A stretch of 64,000 bases of DNA, from positions 21,398,756 to 21,462,755 of the forward strand of contig CM042544.1 of assembly GCA_023630585.1 (NCBI GenBank), in the 5' to 3' direction. Positions 35,599-49,470 of the stretch are shown here, piece after piece. Position numbers and translations under genes: made by a program. The notes beneath the pieces are model-generated. The model was not told the DNA's origin. It worked only from the letters and a program-made list of their open reading frames with translations, and did not search any database. This DNA comes from Cranoglanis bouderius. Lineage: Eukaryota; Chordata; Actinopteri; Siluriformes; Cranoglanididae. The first letter of the stretch is position 1. Each line of letters opens with the position of its first letter.

Positions 35599-36403
35599 AG
35601 TCCATCAAGTAGTGTGCATCGCAGGAGACAGTGGCAGTGAGAACGGAGTTGCATTCATCACAGGCTCGAGCAGCTGATTCAACCCACACAATAGGCCAGG
35701 AACAGCATGGCTCTTCCCTTCCCTCCCTCCCTCACTGTTCATGGTGATTGGTGTCCTCAACCATCACACTGATCAATTCTGATGTCAGATGAAGCACCTA
35801 GTGATGCTTATTGTAAATGTGCTGCAAACTGAAGCTGTATTCAGGCCAAGAGAGTCAGATGACTGATCAGAGCTTTAGGGGAGTGAAGTGTGAAGCAGAG
35901 GATCTTAATGGCTACTTAAGCACTGTGCAGATGTGCACTTTAACCAGGAGTCAATTTAAAAAAAAGAGTTGGAATCAAAAATATGTGTATTTTCTGGTTA
36001 TTAAAGAAGTGAGATTTTGGGCTCAGAGCTGCAAGGTTAAAAGCTCTGCAATGTTTGAAGTTATTTTTGTCACATGTACTGTAAATTTGACACACACTAA
36101 AATATCTCTGGCTGAGATGCAAACACTTTTTTCTGCAATGTGGTTTGAAAAGTCAGTTCATTCTTAAGACCTTCGCCTATCCTAGTTAAGACCTTAGTTG
36201 CTCTTAGAATAATTAAGGCCTTGGTTTCCTCTGTTGAGTTTTTCCACACTGACAAGGCTGATCCACCTCAAGGACACGTTAAGCTCTATAACCATTCTGG
36301 TTGCCATCCCTCCCATTGCTAGTGTGGACAATTTGAGATTTTTTTTCATTCCTTCCATTTTTGGTAACATGTGCTGTGTTCTGATACTCCATCGATTTCT
36401 TTT
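35598..36403. other. Intergenic, nothing recognised
   Basis: No coding or repeat pattern. Confidence 0.45.
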
Positions 36404-36407
36404 ACAG

Positions 36408-38184
36408 TGTAACGTCTGACAGTATCCAAACTGATTTCTGAATTAACCTGGACTTAACATAAAAGGTTTCACCACTCAGGTGACCGAGAGTAACCCCGAG
36501 AGGCCTCCTGCGGCCAGATGCCCCTTTGGAATGCAAAAGACTCTTGCAAACACACACAGAACTTACACCCACAATAGAGAAACCTTTCATGAACCTAACG
36601 GGTGTGAACGTCTGGAAAACTTCACGATTAGGTTCATCAGCAGGGGTCAACTAAAACTCCGACCGAGGGCCTGTAAATCTCTGATCTAATCTTTGTTTAC
36701 GATCACATGGATTAGCATCATTAGGAGAATGTCCTCCCTAAAGGTCACCCTGAGGTGACCAAAGACCGGTGGGACATTAGAAGAACACCAGCCCTCTCTT
36801 CTGGACATACACACACTCACGCACACACAGTGAAAATGTCTCTTGAATGTAACCTATAATCATATTTCTAGATAGTTATAATGTATTCATATATGCATGT
36901 GTTATGTGTCTAGATAACCTAACTATAGTGATTTTACATAGTTTGAGCGAGAAACTAATTTTAAGTTGTCTGTAAACATGTCTAATGATCCTTCACTGTC
37001 CAAGGTATCATAAAATCCTTGAGTTTGGTATCAAAATCATTGTCTCGTAATATGCCAATTAATGATGCATACTATAGGACAATGGGATGTATCATTCTAT
37101 ACTTTTCCATATTTCGTTCTAATCCAAACTTAATACAAACCCCGCCTTGACATGAGAACCCCGTTTTGGAACAGACAAAGAAGTTCTCCCCCCCCAGAAC
37201 TTCCTCCTCTCTCTGGATTCACCAGCAGCTCAGAGAGGCGTGTACGTTGGCATTATCCATAAAAGACAGCGACACGCGTTCCTCTTCACTTTACTTTCTA
37301 CTTTACTTTCTACTTTACACTTCTTTACCTTTTACACTTTTTACCTTTACTCACTCTCTTCCTTTTTCTCTTTATCTTTTGACTTCACTTTTCTCTCTCT
37401 CTCTCTCGCGGACTTGCTCTCTTCCGCCTTCTTTTTCCGGTACTCCTCCGGACTCTCCTTTGTCTCATTAAACCACGTGGCAATTACCGCTTTCTTTCTT
37501 CTTTCTACTTTGGCGAGACCCAACTCCGTTTACCCCGACTCTACCGGCGCGGAAGATTCAGCAAACTCCTCGCTAAATCTACGAACCAGGGACCCTCGTG
37601 AACGGCATAAAATTAATGCAAGTATAAACTTTAATCGATCTATAGAGGTGTCCTTTTAAGCCAGTGCCCCTGTTGAAGGTGAATTTAATTCATTGCTGAT
37701 TCTCGAGGTTAAACTGTTGTGTGTTCTGCCATTCTGTTATTTTCATCATTTTTCCTTGTGTTTCTTTCACTTTCCCTGTATATATGTATTATTTGTTTAT
37801 ACCTAGTTGTGCATATCAGTAGTTTTTACGTAGTTATTAAAATCCATGGTTATCACGCTGGATCGTCTCTGTTTTTACTCATGGCAAAGGTTCACTTTTA
37901 ACGTTGCTCTTCGCTACGCGCTGTATTTCTTTTAACTTAGAATAAACTATACTTCATGGCCAGAAGAATAATTTATTCTTTTAGAGTAATACGAAGATTG
38001 CCCTGGTAAGTTTGGTGGACAAACAGATCAAGCTGCTTCGCATTTAATTCTAAAGCTACACTACAGTAAGTTAGTAATTAATATAACATTCCCTGTCATG
38101 GTCGATTTATATCCATAACTAATCAGAACACGCTTTGATTAGAGACATAGATATATTTCACCCATTTGAGCTAGATTCGCTACA
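36408..38184 (+). mobile_element. Long solo-LTR-like element, copy A
   Basis: Starts TGTAACGTCTG and ends TTCGCTACA, flanked by a perfect 4-bp duplication ACAG (36404-36407 and 38185-38188). Both ends and several internal blocks (agaggcgtgt, ccacgtggc, ggccagaag) recur in the inverted copy at 43003-44508. Contains a CpG-bearing, pyrimidine-rich middle and AATAAA near 37942. No gag or pol sequence. Best read as a solo LTR of an LTR retroelement or old endogenous retrovirus; class undetermined. Confidence 0.65.
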
Positions 38185-38323
38185 ACAGTGAAAAATTGTG
38201 CTGTAAAGCTGTGGTGGCAGACTGCAGCGTGCCTCTACTACTCCCCGGAGCAATTCCCACAGCTTCTCAAACAAAGAGCGGCATTTCATGAAGAGATGGC
38301 AAGTTTGTTGTTGCCAATGGTGC

Positions 38324-38326
<3 letters not shown>

Positions 38327-38396
<70 letters not shown>

Positions 38397-38397
38397 A

Positions 38398-38428
<31 letters not shown>

Positions 38429-38429
38429 A

Positions 38430-38460
<31 letters not shown>
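38327..38460 (+). repeat. Compound (GT)34(GA)n microsatellite
   Basis: 68 bases of GT then about 65 bases of GA with few interruptions. Confidence 0.95.
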
Positions 38461-41400
38461 TGGAGAATTTCTGGCTCTTGGATAACAGGTCAGTTAACTC
38501 AGTCAGCATAATTAATAGCCTGAGAAATTCTGTCACAACATATTGCTATGAATTGAATTGACCAGTCCTGATACACAGACATAGTTGACAGAAGGGTGCT
38601 CAGAGAGCCCAAGAAAAATGGCTGTAATAAATCTGAGTCATTCTTTTTTTTCCTTGATTCCACACACTAAGCATAATGTGTTCACTCAATTATATAGGCT
38701 AAGTTTATTATTGTAGCTTTTCTCATTTTGGTACAGCAGTGAACAAGGAAAATATTGTCAATCGCAAAGTGCAGCCCCAGATTACGCTGAGAAGAGGAAT
38801 TCTAATGTAATGATCAGTTACATTTTTCAGCATGTGCTCTCTGTAAGAAATGCTTTATTACTACAGGCCATATCCACACTGAGAGTGAGAATGAGTGATT
38901 GCCCTCTGCTGAATCAATGGGCAGCAAATGAGATGAACAATACACATTTCCTTTTCCTCTGGCCCTCACTCTTTTTAATCATGTAGCTGTCATTTTAAAA
39001 ATATACTTTAAATACACCTTTCAGTTTTACTATACTGACAACAGAGACATGCACAGATTTATTTGTAGAGACAATGCTGTGTTTCTTTGAACGATAAAAG
39101 CATGTTTCATTTTTTGAAGCCTATAGTCATGAACAATGGGAAAGCATCTATCTTTTTAAACGTGTCAGTCTTCTGTAATAGAGAAATGTTTTCATGTGCA
39201 GACAGCTTGTCCTTTAATCTTTTGGAGTTTGGAGAAAAAAGGGACGATATCTTACCACCACAAATATAACATCATCAAAACATTATTAGCATTTGCTGAT
39301 CCCGTCTGCAGCATGAGCTCGAGGAGTTGAGCATCACTTAATGGCTGCAAAGCAGCTGGGGAAGAAAGAGGAACCCATATACATTTATGGGAGGCATAAT
39401 CTAAATATGCAACAGAAGGGCTGGGGTTCAATCTGAGGGCTACAGCGGCACCATAATCCATTTTATAGGCTGCCAACCGATTTCTGTAATATGAGAAACT
39501 TTGAGTGATACCATTTCCAGTTTAATTTGGGGCCACGAAAGCAAAGCCATCCGTCATTGCGCTTTTAAAAGTCAACATGTGAGAAATGACAGGGTGCTTG
39601 AGAAGCATTGCTGGGAGCAGAAAGGCCACCCAATAACAGGGTTGTAAAAGACAACACTTCCCTATGAAATTGTGAAATCATTAAATTGAGAGGTGTTCCT
39701 ATAAAAGGCCATACAGCTTACCTAACTCTTTGCTTATTTGGCTGCAGAATATTGCTTATATGTATTTTTGAACTCCCAGTGAACCCTTCTTAAATTTCCA
39801 TACTAAACCATATTTTTACTACAGAAGCCTGAATATTCTTTGAGGTTATAGCTGTCATAATTTTGTCATGAAAGCTGAAGTGATTGTTTGGACAGGAATT
39901 CAAAGCCAAGGCTTTTTATTTTACATCGGATTTATTTTGTGAACTTGTTGCTTGTGCGTGCAAGGCTTTTATAAACTTTTTAAAATGCCATTCACATTCA
40001 GCTGTAAGAATAAAAAATAAAGCACATAACTTTGAACTTCAAGGTTTCCACTAAAAAGTACTACTATTCAAATATATTTTATTTCATCAAAACAGACACC
40101 AAGAAGTACCATTAAGGTTAAGATAGCACTAGACATCCAATGAACTTACAAAAAAAGAAAGATAAAAAAAATGTAATCATGGTATGTGTGATAATAATAA
40201 TATCACCAAAAAGCCACACGAATGGAAACAGTGAGGTGGAGGCCAAGTATCAAAAACAAATAGCTTCCACGATCTGTCCTGTTGAATTGTTTTGATAGCT
40301 TGATGAGTGCATAGACAGATGCTAGGGAGGAATGGATGGGTGGATGATCAGCTTTATTTACCACATTTTTATTCGTTTCAACTAGACAAGAGATCTAGCT
40401 GATATTTTAATACATGATCAACATTGTGTTATCTAGTGGTCATGTTACAATTTAAATAATATTATTATTTCATTATCTGGTTAGATGCGGACGGAGTGTA
40501 AACTTTATACTCTGAAAGTTCTCTGGTTGGTCTTGCTGAAGAAACAGATGAGTAGGATATGAAAAAGAATATCACAGGATATTGTGAAAATATTATATTG
40601 CCAGTACTGCTGTGGCTCAAGCTCTTCTTTAAAATGACTACAAAAACAGAAGACAAACTGCATAGCCTCTTCCTGAGCTTTCAGTATGCTATGCAAGCTA
40701 TTACATGAAATAAACAGTGGCAACAAAGTGCAAAAAGACAAGCAGAAGAATCAAGTGAAATTTGCAACAGGGTGGACACCATTATTCTATTTTAATACCA
40801 GTTGAAAAACCATTAACCACTCCAAAGTTGGATTCTCCACAGACGATTTAAGTGATTCCTAAACCATTACAATAAAATGGAGACGATAGAGAAGGCACAA
40901 ATGTCTCATTGATCAATGGGCTGAAATGCATAAATATAGCAAAGAGCTGAGTATCTCCCACAGGGCGTGTTACACAGTTAATTATTCAATGACACAAAAC
41001 ACTAAAATAAGATGAAGAAGCGAAGGCAATACACTAATATATATTTAAGAGCTTAAGAAGCTTTTTGTTTTAAATTATTACAACTTGAACAAAAAAAGAA
41101 TGTTCTCTACTATATACGTATGCTTCCTAATGTGATAATATATTTAACACAGCAAAACAGTAGCACAAAACTAGTGTTTTGTCTGTTTCCTGTATGTGGA
41201 GACATCTTAAAGCAGGAGTTAATGCTTACTATTTCTCTTTTCTTTCCAGTTCAACAGAAGCTGATTAATCATACATCATGTCCACCAGACAATGTATTCA
41301 TTCCACATACTTGTGTGTTTAGCCTTAATAATTTGACTATAATATGCTGAAACAGTTCTTCCAGTCATTTATGTATTGGCACCATGCAGCCAGGCAACAC

Positions 41401-41875
41401 ACTATGAGCAGCACAGTGCTTTTTCACTTTTTCTCCATCTTTTTTTAGCTCCACTTCTAATCACAAAGCAATAAAGTCACCGACTTGGAAGTTTATCAAC
41501 ACCAAACATTTAATTAAATATATACCTCAATGTCTCAATTACTCAACCTCAGTCAGTGTTCAACAGAGGTCCTGACTGTAATTTCCTGCCTTAACGAAAC
41601 AGGCGCCTTCCCAAATAATAGGATCATTGTGGTTTGATCTAATTAAAACTGATTAATTAATTACTTTGCTCAAATGAGGTGTTGTTTGTAATTAATGAGG
41701 CTTGACACTCAGATGTTTTTAATCAGAAGTATCTCAGTTTTATTTAAATAGTATTTCAAATTAAAAATGTATACAGTGTAAATCTTTTACGCATTATATT
41801 ATAATTATTAATAGTCTCTATTTTTTTGGAGGTCAGGTTTTCCAGTTGGTTGACTGGCTATGCTAAATTGCCCGA
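38461..41875. other. Repeat-poor intergenic; possible conserved non-coding block at 41625-41710
   Basis: No transposon ends or coding pattern. At 41625-41710 there are dense homeodomain-like cores (gattaattaattac, gtaattaatgagg). Confidence 0.4.
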
Positions 41876-42030
41876 GCTGTGAATGAACATGTGTGCATGG
41901 TACCCTGCGATGGACTGGCATCCCATCCATGGTGTATTCCCACCTTGCACTCAGCGTTCCCAGGATAGGCTCTGTATCCACTGTGGCTCTGACTAGGATA
42001 AAGCGTTTACTGTAGATAAATGGATGACGT
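41876..42030 (+). repeat. LINE/SINE 3'-tail fragment
   Basis: ccctgcgatggactggcatc, ggtgtattcccaccttgc, cccaggataggctctg and the closing aaatggatga form the known dispersed 3' tail of fish L2-like repeats. Only the tail is present. Confidence 0.65.
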
Positions 42031-43002
42031 TTGTGGATAGTGAATCAAGATATTTTATTAAGCAAGTGGAGATCGAATTTCCATCTTAGGGAATTTTGTC
42101 ATTAACAGATCTAAAATAAGAAGAGCTCATCACATAATACGACATGGCCATGAAGGCCCAGAGGTTTCCTTGTCTTCTTTATTCAGGGATAACAGCAACT
42201 TTACGCAATGTAAATTACCCAGATCAACTTTCATTTTATGTTTTAGGAACAGGTTGAACATTATGGGATTAAACTTAACAATTACTGGCAATTAGCAGGA
42301 GCATTAAGGATTTCTCTATTGGCATTCTGATGCACCTGCATATTAAATTGATGGAAATGGCCTTGATTATTATTAATGAAATACTTGTGTGTTATGCAGG
42401 TGGGCTCACTGGTCCTGCACTATGTATCCCTGAAGAAGTTAAGAATTCTTTTAACCTGATTATAAACTATGGGCCTTGTTCTCTTTAAGGACTGCAAGTC
42501 AGCAGGGAGACAAATTAAGATTATTTTTTACACTTTTGTGCCATTCATTCTTCACCTAGATATAACCTTAGAATACTATTCTCATGACTTATTTACAAAT
42601 ACCATTTGCAATTTTCTCCATCCTATTATAATGAGCAATAGCATAATCACTGTTGTCTCTGTTTTCTGTTTTTTTGTTTTTGGTCCATGCTATGTATTCT
42701 AGATATGGTCTGCAGAGGCATGTTCTTCACCACTGTAACGAATCAATCATTACTAGCATTATTCTTTTCCACCAGAATAATGTAATGGATCAACTTTAAA
42801 CATGAAAAACGAAACAGAAGCGCACGCTTGGATTTGAAGCACCTTTTTAAAGGAGACGAGTTTTAAAGCGTGCCCACATTATCTACCAGAACGTGTAGTA
42901 AATCGGATGAATCTGCAACGTTTAAAAATATTCTCCACCAGTTACAATTTATATAACGAATAAAAAAAAAATGTTTAACATGTTTAAATGTATTCTCCAA
43001 TT
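42031..43002. other. Intergenic; possible conserved non-coding block at 42240-42380
   Basis: 42240-42380 is repeat-free with gcaattagcag, tattattaatgaa and similar cores. The rest is AT-rich. A local duplication of tattctcca...aatttatataa occurs at about 42935 and 42991. Confidence 0.4.
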
Positions 43003-44276
43003 TATATAAGGAATTAGCTCGAATGGCGTGAAATATATCTATATATCTAATCAACGCATGTTGTGACCAGGTATAAATATACATGAAAGGGAATTCATGT
43101 ATGTGCACATATACATATAGATAATTAACTACACGGATTATAATTAATTATGACTATGTATGTGGTCTAGATCAGCTTTTAGGATTAGCTGTAGTCTAGT
43201 TTGGAATTATGAACTCTAAGGAGTGAGTTTATCCTTCTGGCCAGGAAGAATTAACCAACGAAGTTTGTTATTAAAATTTAGAGCGGGTAAGCGAGGTTCT
43301 TATGCAGTGAAGAAGGGACTCCATCACGTGAACAAAAACAGAGAAAATCAAGCGTGGGATAATAGATTTTAATAACTAGATGTAACTATGGATACACACG
43401 ACTAACTCTAAGCAAAACATACATATGTACATCTATATACAAGGAAAGAAAAGGTATAGAGAGAAAGTAATGAAATAAAAGGGAATGGCAGACAAAAACA
43501 CAACTAATTAGCCTTTTTCAAAACCAGCAACGAACTTAAATCTCCTGTAAACAGGGGTACGATCTTAAACGCAGATATAGATCCATTAACTATACTTGCA
43601 TGGCTTCTGTTTGAAATTTCGCGCGAGGTCGTGTAGAGTTCGCTGGTTCGTCGCGCCATTTGCAAAAAGGCGTCGGCCGTGAGGCGGTTGCATCCTTTGT
43701 CCGAGAGAGAGAGAGGGGCACGTGGCCCCGGGGGAGAGAAACCGGAAGGAGCGTAGAAGTGAAGTTGAAGAGTCTGAAGAGACTGACTGAAGACTGAAGA
43801 GTTTCAAAGCGTGGTGTTGTTTTAAAGACAACACCAACACACACGCCTCTTTGGGCTATGGGCCAATCAGGAAGTTGGATTGGTTGGCGGGATGACCTCT
43901 CTTTGTCTGGTCTCAGACCCTAATTTGCATGTCCAGGGAGGAGCCGGTTTATACCGTATTATATATGAAATTACGAGAAAGCATGAAATAATGTATCCCA
44001 TTGCAATATGATATGCATAATCAATCAGGGTATCGCAAGACGATTAACCACATACCAAATTCGATGGACTTATAAAGGATATTACAAGTAAAACATGGTT
44101 ACAGACATTTAAAATAATATCCTAAGTTAAGACTATCTAAAATCATTAAGGTTAGGTCACATAAACACACAATATATGTAAACAAGATAACATCACACTA
44201 TTTAGGCATCGAATAATTACATATAATTACACATTACATTTGAGAGAGATTTTTTCATTGTGTGTGTAAGGTAAGC

Positions 44277-44345
<69 letters not shown>

Positions 44346-44508
44346 AAGGGGGGGGAAGGTTGGTCGTTAGCATTCCAAAGGTATCTGGTCAAACTGGGGC
44401 CAGAGTGGTCATTAAACAGATAGGGAATTACAGCTCAAGGAGACAGAGAAATTTCATTGTTAAACCCAGGCTGATTCAGAAATCAGTTTGATACGTCCAG
44501 ACGTTACA
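43003..44508 (-). mobile_element. Long solo-LTR-like element, copy B (inverted relative to copy A)
   Basis: On the - strand begins TGTAACGTCTGGACGTATC, like copy A, and ends near gctaattcc. Central CpG-rich part (43620-43950) carries ggtataaaccgg as a likely TATA element, ccacgtgcccc and agaggcgtgtg shared with A. The GT tract 44278-44342 lies inside it. The right end is followed by ccac, but no matching 4-bp duplication is clear on the left, so the left boundary is approximate. Confidence 0.6.
44278..44342 (+). repeat. (GT)32 microsatellite within LTR copy B
   Basis: Uninterrupted GT units followed by ataaagg and a G run. Confidence 0.95.
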
Positions 44509-44512
44509 CCAC

Positions 44513-47361
44513 TATGCTTTAAATAGTACAACATAAACAATTAAATCTTTTACTACATCTTGGCATCCATGCAATAAACATTATATTACCTTTCCTATGC
44601 AATTTATGTGAAAAATATGGATTAATCCTATATATAAAGAACATAGATAAATTTTCAACTGTGATGGGTTCACAATTTGTAAGAATTGAAAACTCCCTTT
44701 AGCCACAGGAAGTGTTATTGTAACCCGGGCTGTGCTCTTATTGCTCTGTTTAGTGTGGCTTTAAGAGGTCACTGCCCCCATCTCCTCTACCTCAGTCCGT
44801 AATAGCCAGGCTTTTGGCCTGCTCACACTCAGCCACTCTTCACTCACAGTCCTGAACACATCCAATTACCTCATTGGGTTGTGCCTGCCACACACTCACA
44901 GAGCTGCAATCCACTGTGCCATCTCCACTGTGTCTTTTGGTTGCATTAGATTACTGCATGAATCCCCTTTTTAGCCTTTTGAACTCTACCAGGGCCTATT
45001 GTCACTGCGTCCAGGATAACTTCACAATGTCTGTGTTCCATACTTGCCTGCCCCTGCTGAGGGCAGGTTTACTGTCCTAACAACCAGAGTCTCATGTTTG
45101 AGGATTCCTGAAAGATACACACACATTTTACATTCACCAGATTTTTCTAGATTTATCACCATGAGTTATGATGCCAAAAAGAAGCAACATTGAAAGCAGG
45201 TAGAAGATAACTTTGGAGGACAACTATAGCATAATTCATCAGTCTGGATTTAGTACTTGGTATCAGTCGCTGTGTCTCTGCGATGGAGGTGATGGGCCAC
45301 ATTAGACTGGAGACAGCTTAAAGCTCTATGTTTCATCTCATTTTCATAATCATAAGGCTGCCTGAAGGTGCAGCTGTGCCAATATTATGTGGGCTACTAT
45401 GGAAGAAACATGATTATATTACTCTATAAGTGTTCAGGCTTGGCTCTGTCTGGCATGGAATAGGCCCCTAAGAGAGGTATTGGAGAATTATAGAAATTGG
45501 ATCAAATTTAGAAAAATGGACCCATTCCATTTTTCTCCTTCCTGCTCCTACCAATCACCAGTCTAAGCTTTATAGATAAACGAAAGTGCAGTAGCAAGGG
45601 TGGGACAGCTTCAAGGGAAATACCCTCACTATCTCAAGTGAAAATGTAAATAAAATACACATTAAAATGTGTTAAACGTAAGTTAATATATGCAAATATA
45701 TTGCAGAACCATTCCCAAGATGACAACATAATCTTACATGATGTTGTTCTATCTCAGAAAAGCACCGCACTGATACCTGTGATAGTTCCCAGACAGATGA
45801 ATTCCTCATGTGTGGACAGACACCCATGAGGTTGTCCTTCTGCTCAGCACACTCTCTAGTGCAACACCAGCATATGAATATTTGTTCATAACCTTGCAAT
45901 GATGCCCAATGTGCCAGTATTCATAAACCTCAATTGATGCAAAATTCAATCTTATAAAGTAATCTAACAAACTCACCAGCAGAACAAACTGCAATAAAAG
46001 CAAATCCAAATTTCTGCCATCTGGGAGGACGCTTAATCCTCCTTTCATTTCACATTTCCTTTGTCTACCTTTTTTTTTCAGTGCATCCCTACAGTGGATT
46101 ATACTGTAATTTCTGCTTTGAATGTTCAGTGGGCCCTTAGAGTACTTTACTGAAGGTTAGTAGAGTAGTCCAGTAGGGAGTAGGGAGCAGTAGGGAGTGA
46201 TTAATACTTTATAAAAAAAAAATAAAAAATTTACGATCATATACAACAATGTGTTAAAGAACACGGTAAAACTAGAAATTGTTTAATATACTGTAAATAG
46301 CATTACTTAATACTTGACCAACTGAAAAATAAAGATACTAATGAGACTCCAATACAACTAGTAACAGAGCATGTTTTGAAATTGTGTTTAAATAGCTATA
46401 ATTTTTTCCCTCAAAAAATCATATACTGTAAAAAAAATAAATAAATAAAAAAAATGATATACTCTACAGTAACTAAAAAAGCCTTTGTGTTGTGGGCTAT
46501 GCTGTTCTTATTTCTATCATAAAGTAAAGCAAAACATCTGCACAATATGATCAAATGCTCTGCATCTGCACAGGCAGGGTTTTGTTGTCACAAATTTGTA
46601 CTCACCAGAAAGCAGCAGCAAGATAAATGTATTCAATCGAGCACTAAATTGGAACTATAGTGGGTAGCCTAACCATCAACACATCAATTCAGCACTGTTG
46701 GGCAGTAATGGCAGGCCAGTGTTCTCAATAGCCCCTGGGTTGCAGCAATATATATGCAGAAAATTGGAAATCAATGCAAGCTTATAATCATAGCAGAAGC
46801 AATACTGTTTAAGCAATTAAAGAAAATGGCAGTCGTCATTGTATTAAAGGTTGAGTTGTTCAAGTGAGTGGTTCCACAGTACTAGGCCATGAAGAATGAA
46901 AGAGCAACACTCGTTGCATGATACAAGTGGATCTGCATAGTATTGATGAGATTTTGTAAGCGATTATATACAAATACTGCGTGGTTTCTGTCAGGTTGGG
47001 GTAATTAACATTACACGAACAATGTGCTGTAGGTTTATTCAAACCTGTTCTTACTGAGCAAAATCCCCTTTGAGCCCAGCACTATTTCGGGTGATCTACA
47101 TCTCAGAGGTCTTAATATTACTGTGATACAGCAGATGTTTGCACAGCAAATTTAATTCAGTCTAGTACCCTATTTGGATGGCTTCTCTTGAAAGTTGTTG
47201 ATCGAATGTGGTGAGTTCTCTGTCACTTATTGTGGTAGTACATGCATTATTTCATAGAATGGCAGCCTCTCAGCTATCACTCATTTCAATGTGAATTGAC
47301 TCCAGGAAAGTACAAGTAGCAACAAGACAGCTGACATACACTCAACTTCTGTGTACCGATA
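44513..47361. other. Intergenic, nothing recognised
   Basis: No coding pattern or transposon ends; poly-A/T short runs near 46065, 46220 and 46430. Confidence 0.45.
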
Positions 47362-47699
47362 TATCTAATCCTGTGGTGTCATGGACATCACTGCAAAATC
47401 TGGCTGCACTGGGTCACATTACACTGACATCACTTGTGACCAGTCAGACTTAGTCAGAATATCTTGGCAATGCCATGAGAATTTCATCACTCATGAGACC
47501 TGTCAGCATAGTGTCTGCATTTGTAAACCTCATTCTAAGCCACACTGGCTGCTTGACAAAACCATATACAAATGTACAAATGTTATTCTGTCTGTTTGAT
47601 GGTCTAGAAAGCCTGACTGGAATTTTGAAGGGCTTAATAATTAGTTGATGAGTTGGATGAACAGAGAAAAAAATGCAGCAGTGTGTAGTGCTGCCTCCC
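47362..47699 (+). repeat. Dispersed direct repeat, copy 1
   Basis: tatctaatcctgtggtgtca through gttggatgaacagagaaa is repeated at 49138 with roughly one difference in twelve bases. No TIR or coding motif identified; unknown family. Confidence 0.8.
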
Positions 47700-49003
47700 C
47701 CAGGACTCAGTCTGAAAACTACTGGTGTAGGCAGTGAGGGAGATCCCCTGTTGGTTATTTGTTTATTCTGGTTTGGAAGAACATTTGCGAGATTGACAAG
47801 AGCTCAGGGGAACATAATGGGGGGGGGGTTGAGGGGGGTGGCAAGAACAGTTACTTTAAGTGCTGGTCAGTAAGGATGTTTTATTTGTTAGTTACTTTAC
47901 CTGGTTTGTTGTTTTTCCCCAACTGCATATAAAAATCCTATCTTTTCCACCATTACAGTTCGAAGCTTAAAGCTGTCTAATAATAGACTGTAGCTGTGTT
48001 AAAAGGTGATCATTTAACACCGCATATTGTCAGTTGGTATGGGTGTTGCTGTCAAAAACAGACGTGAAGTTGGCTTAGATGTAAGCTTACTCTTGTTTCC
48101 TTACAGACAGGAGAAGTCTTGGCTGCTGTATGACAGGCCTCAAATGGTTTAGATTTGGTGATCAGCTGACAGTTTTCTTATTTCCCTTTTGTTCAATGGG
48201 ATCTCGTAAGCTAATTCAGACACAGTAGTCTGAAAACTGCATCTCTGTGTTTGGGGAAATGTCATTTTTAATTAAAATCCCAGGCCCTTAAAGATAAGCA
48301 GACATTAATTTCACCTGGGGCTTGTAGTTGCACATAACCAAAATAACATGACAATAATATGAACTAATGACGTGAATTGTAGCATGCTTCCTATTTGTCA
48401 CACTAGTGAGATAAAACTGCTCATGACATTGATCCAGAAAGTATTAATGATAGCAAACTATCGCAATATTATAGTTAATGTGCAGCCATTTTTCATAACA
48501 AATTGTTAATATTGGGTGCCATGTGTAGCCAGCGTGTTTTATGTTATATAAGTCTATGTACAAACAAAATACATATGATCCATTCATTCAGCCTCAGTAA
48601 CCACTTCGTCCTGGTCACAGTTGCAGGGGACATGTGGAATGGGCCGAAATTCTGCACAGAGAGCAACCAGAGTTCAATATTGACCCTGTGAGTCACCAAC
48701 ATGATCTAAAATGATCAGAGAAGACTCCTGCACTCACTACTACAAGGGGCAGTATTAACCTTGTGGATCTAGGAGAAAATGCATTGTGACAAAAGGTAGA
48801 AGCAGCACAAAATACCTGGAGTGGCACACTTCTAAATAATGCCCAAGTGGAGGAGACGCTTCTCATATTGGGCATGTCACAGTACGTCCTGGGAGTCCAG
48901 CCCATCTGTAGGTCATGGTGATGATGTCCACCATCCAGTGGGCCAGCCTCTGCTTAGACAATGGCCAGTCAAATGGCCAGTGTCTAGTCTAAATACTACC
49001 ATA
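47700..49003. other. Intergenic with a short SINE-tail fragment near 48590
   Basis: cagcctcagtaaccacttcg near 48588 is a fragment of the fish repeat seen at 32258. A G-run sits at 47820. Otherwise nothing recognised. Confidence 0.45.
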
Positions 49004-49137
49004 AACCGGTAATACCAGGCACAACAACAAACTCTCTGTAGGCTGCCAGCATTTGCTATGAATCTAGCCTCATGTCTGCTTCAGTGTTAGGGAGCTCTTT
49101 TCTGGATAAATATGTATCCAATATACAAAGTCTATGT

Positions 49138-49470
49138 ATATCTAATCCTGTGGTGTCATGGACATCACAGCAACAATTAGCTGCTCTGGGTCACATTACA
49201 ATGATATTACTTGTGACCAGTCAAACTTAACAGAATATCTTGGCAATGCCATGAGAATTTCATCACTCATGAGACCTGTCAGCATAGTTTCTGCATTTGT
49301 AAACCTCATTCTTAGCCACACTGGCTGCTTGACAAAACCATATAGAAATGTATAAATGTTATTCTGTCTGTTTGATGGTCTAGAAAGCCTGACTGGAATT
49401 TTGAAGGGCTTAATATTTAGTTGATGAGTTGGATGAACAGAGAAATGCAGTGGTGTGTAGTGGTGTCTCC
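49138..49470 (+). repeat. Dispersed direct repeat, copy 2
   Basis: Second copy of the block at 47362. It is itself bracketed by a shorter duplicated segment (49007-49100 and 49475-49660). Confidence 0.8.

Noticed and set aside
36408..44508. One full-length retroelement between the two long LTR-like copies
   Set aside because: The copies are in opposite orientation, and the DNA between shows no gag, protease or reverse transcriptase motifs.
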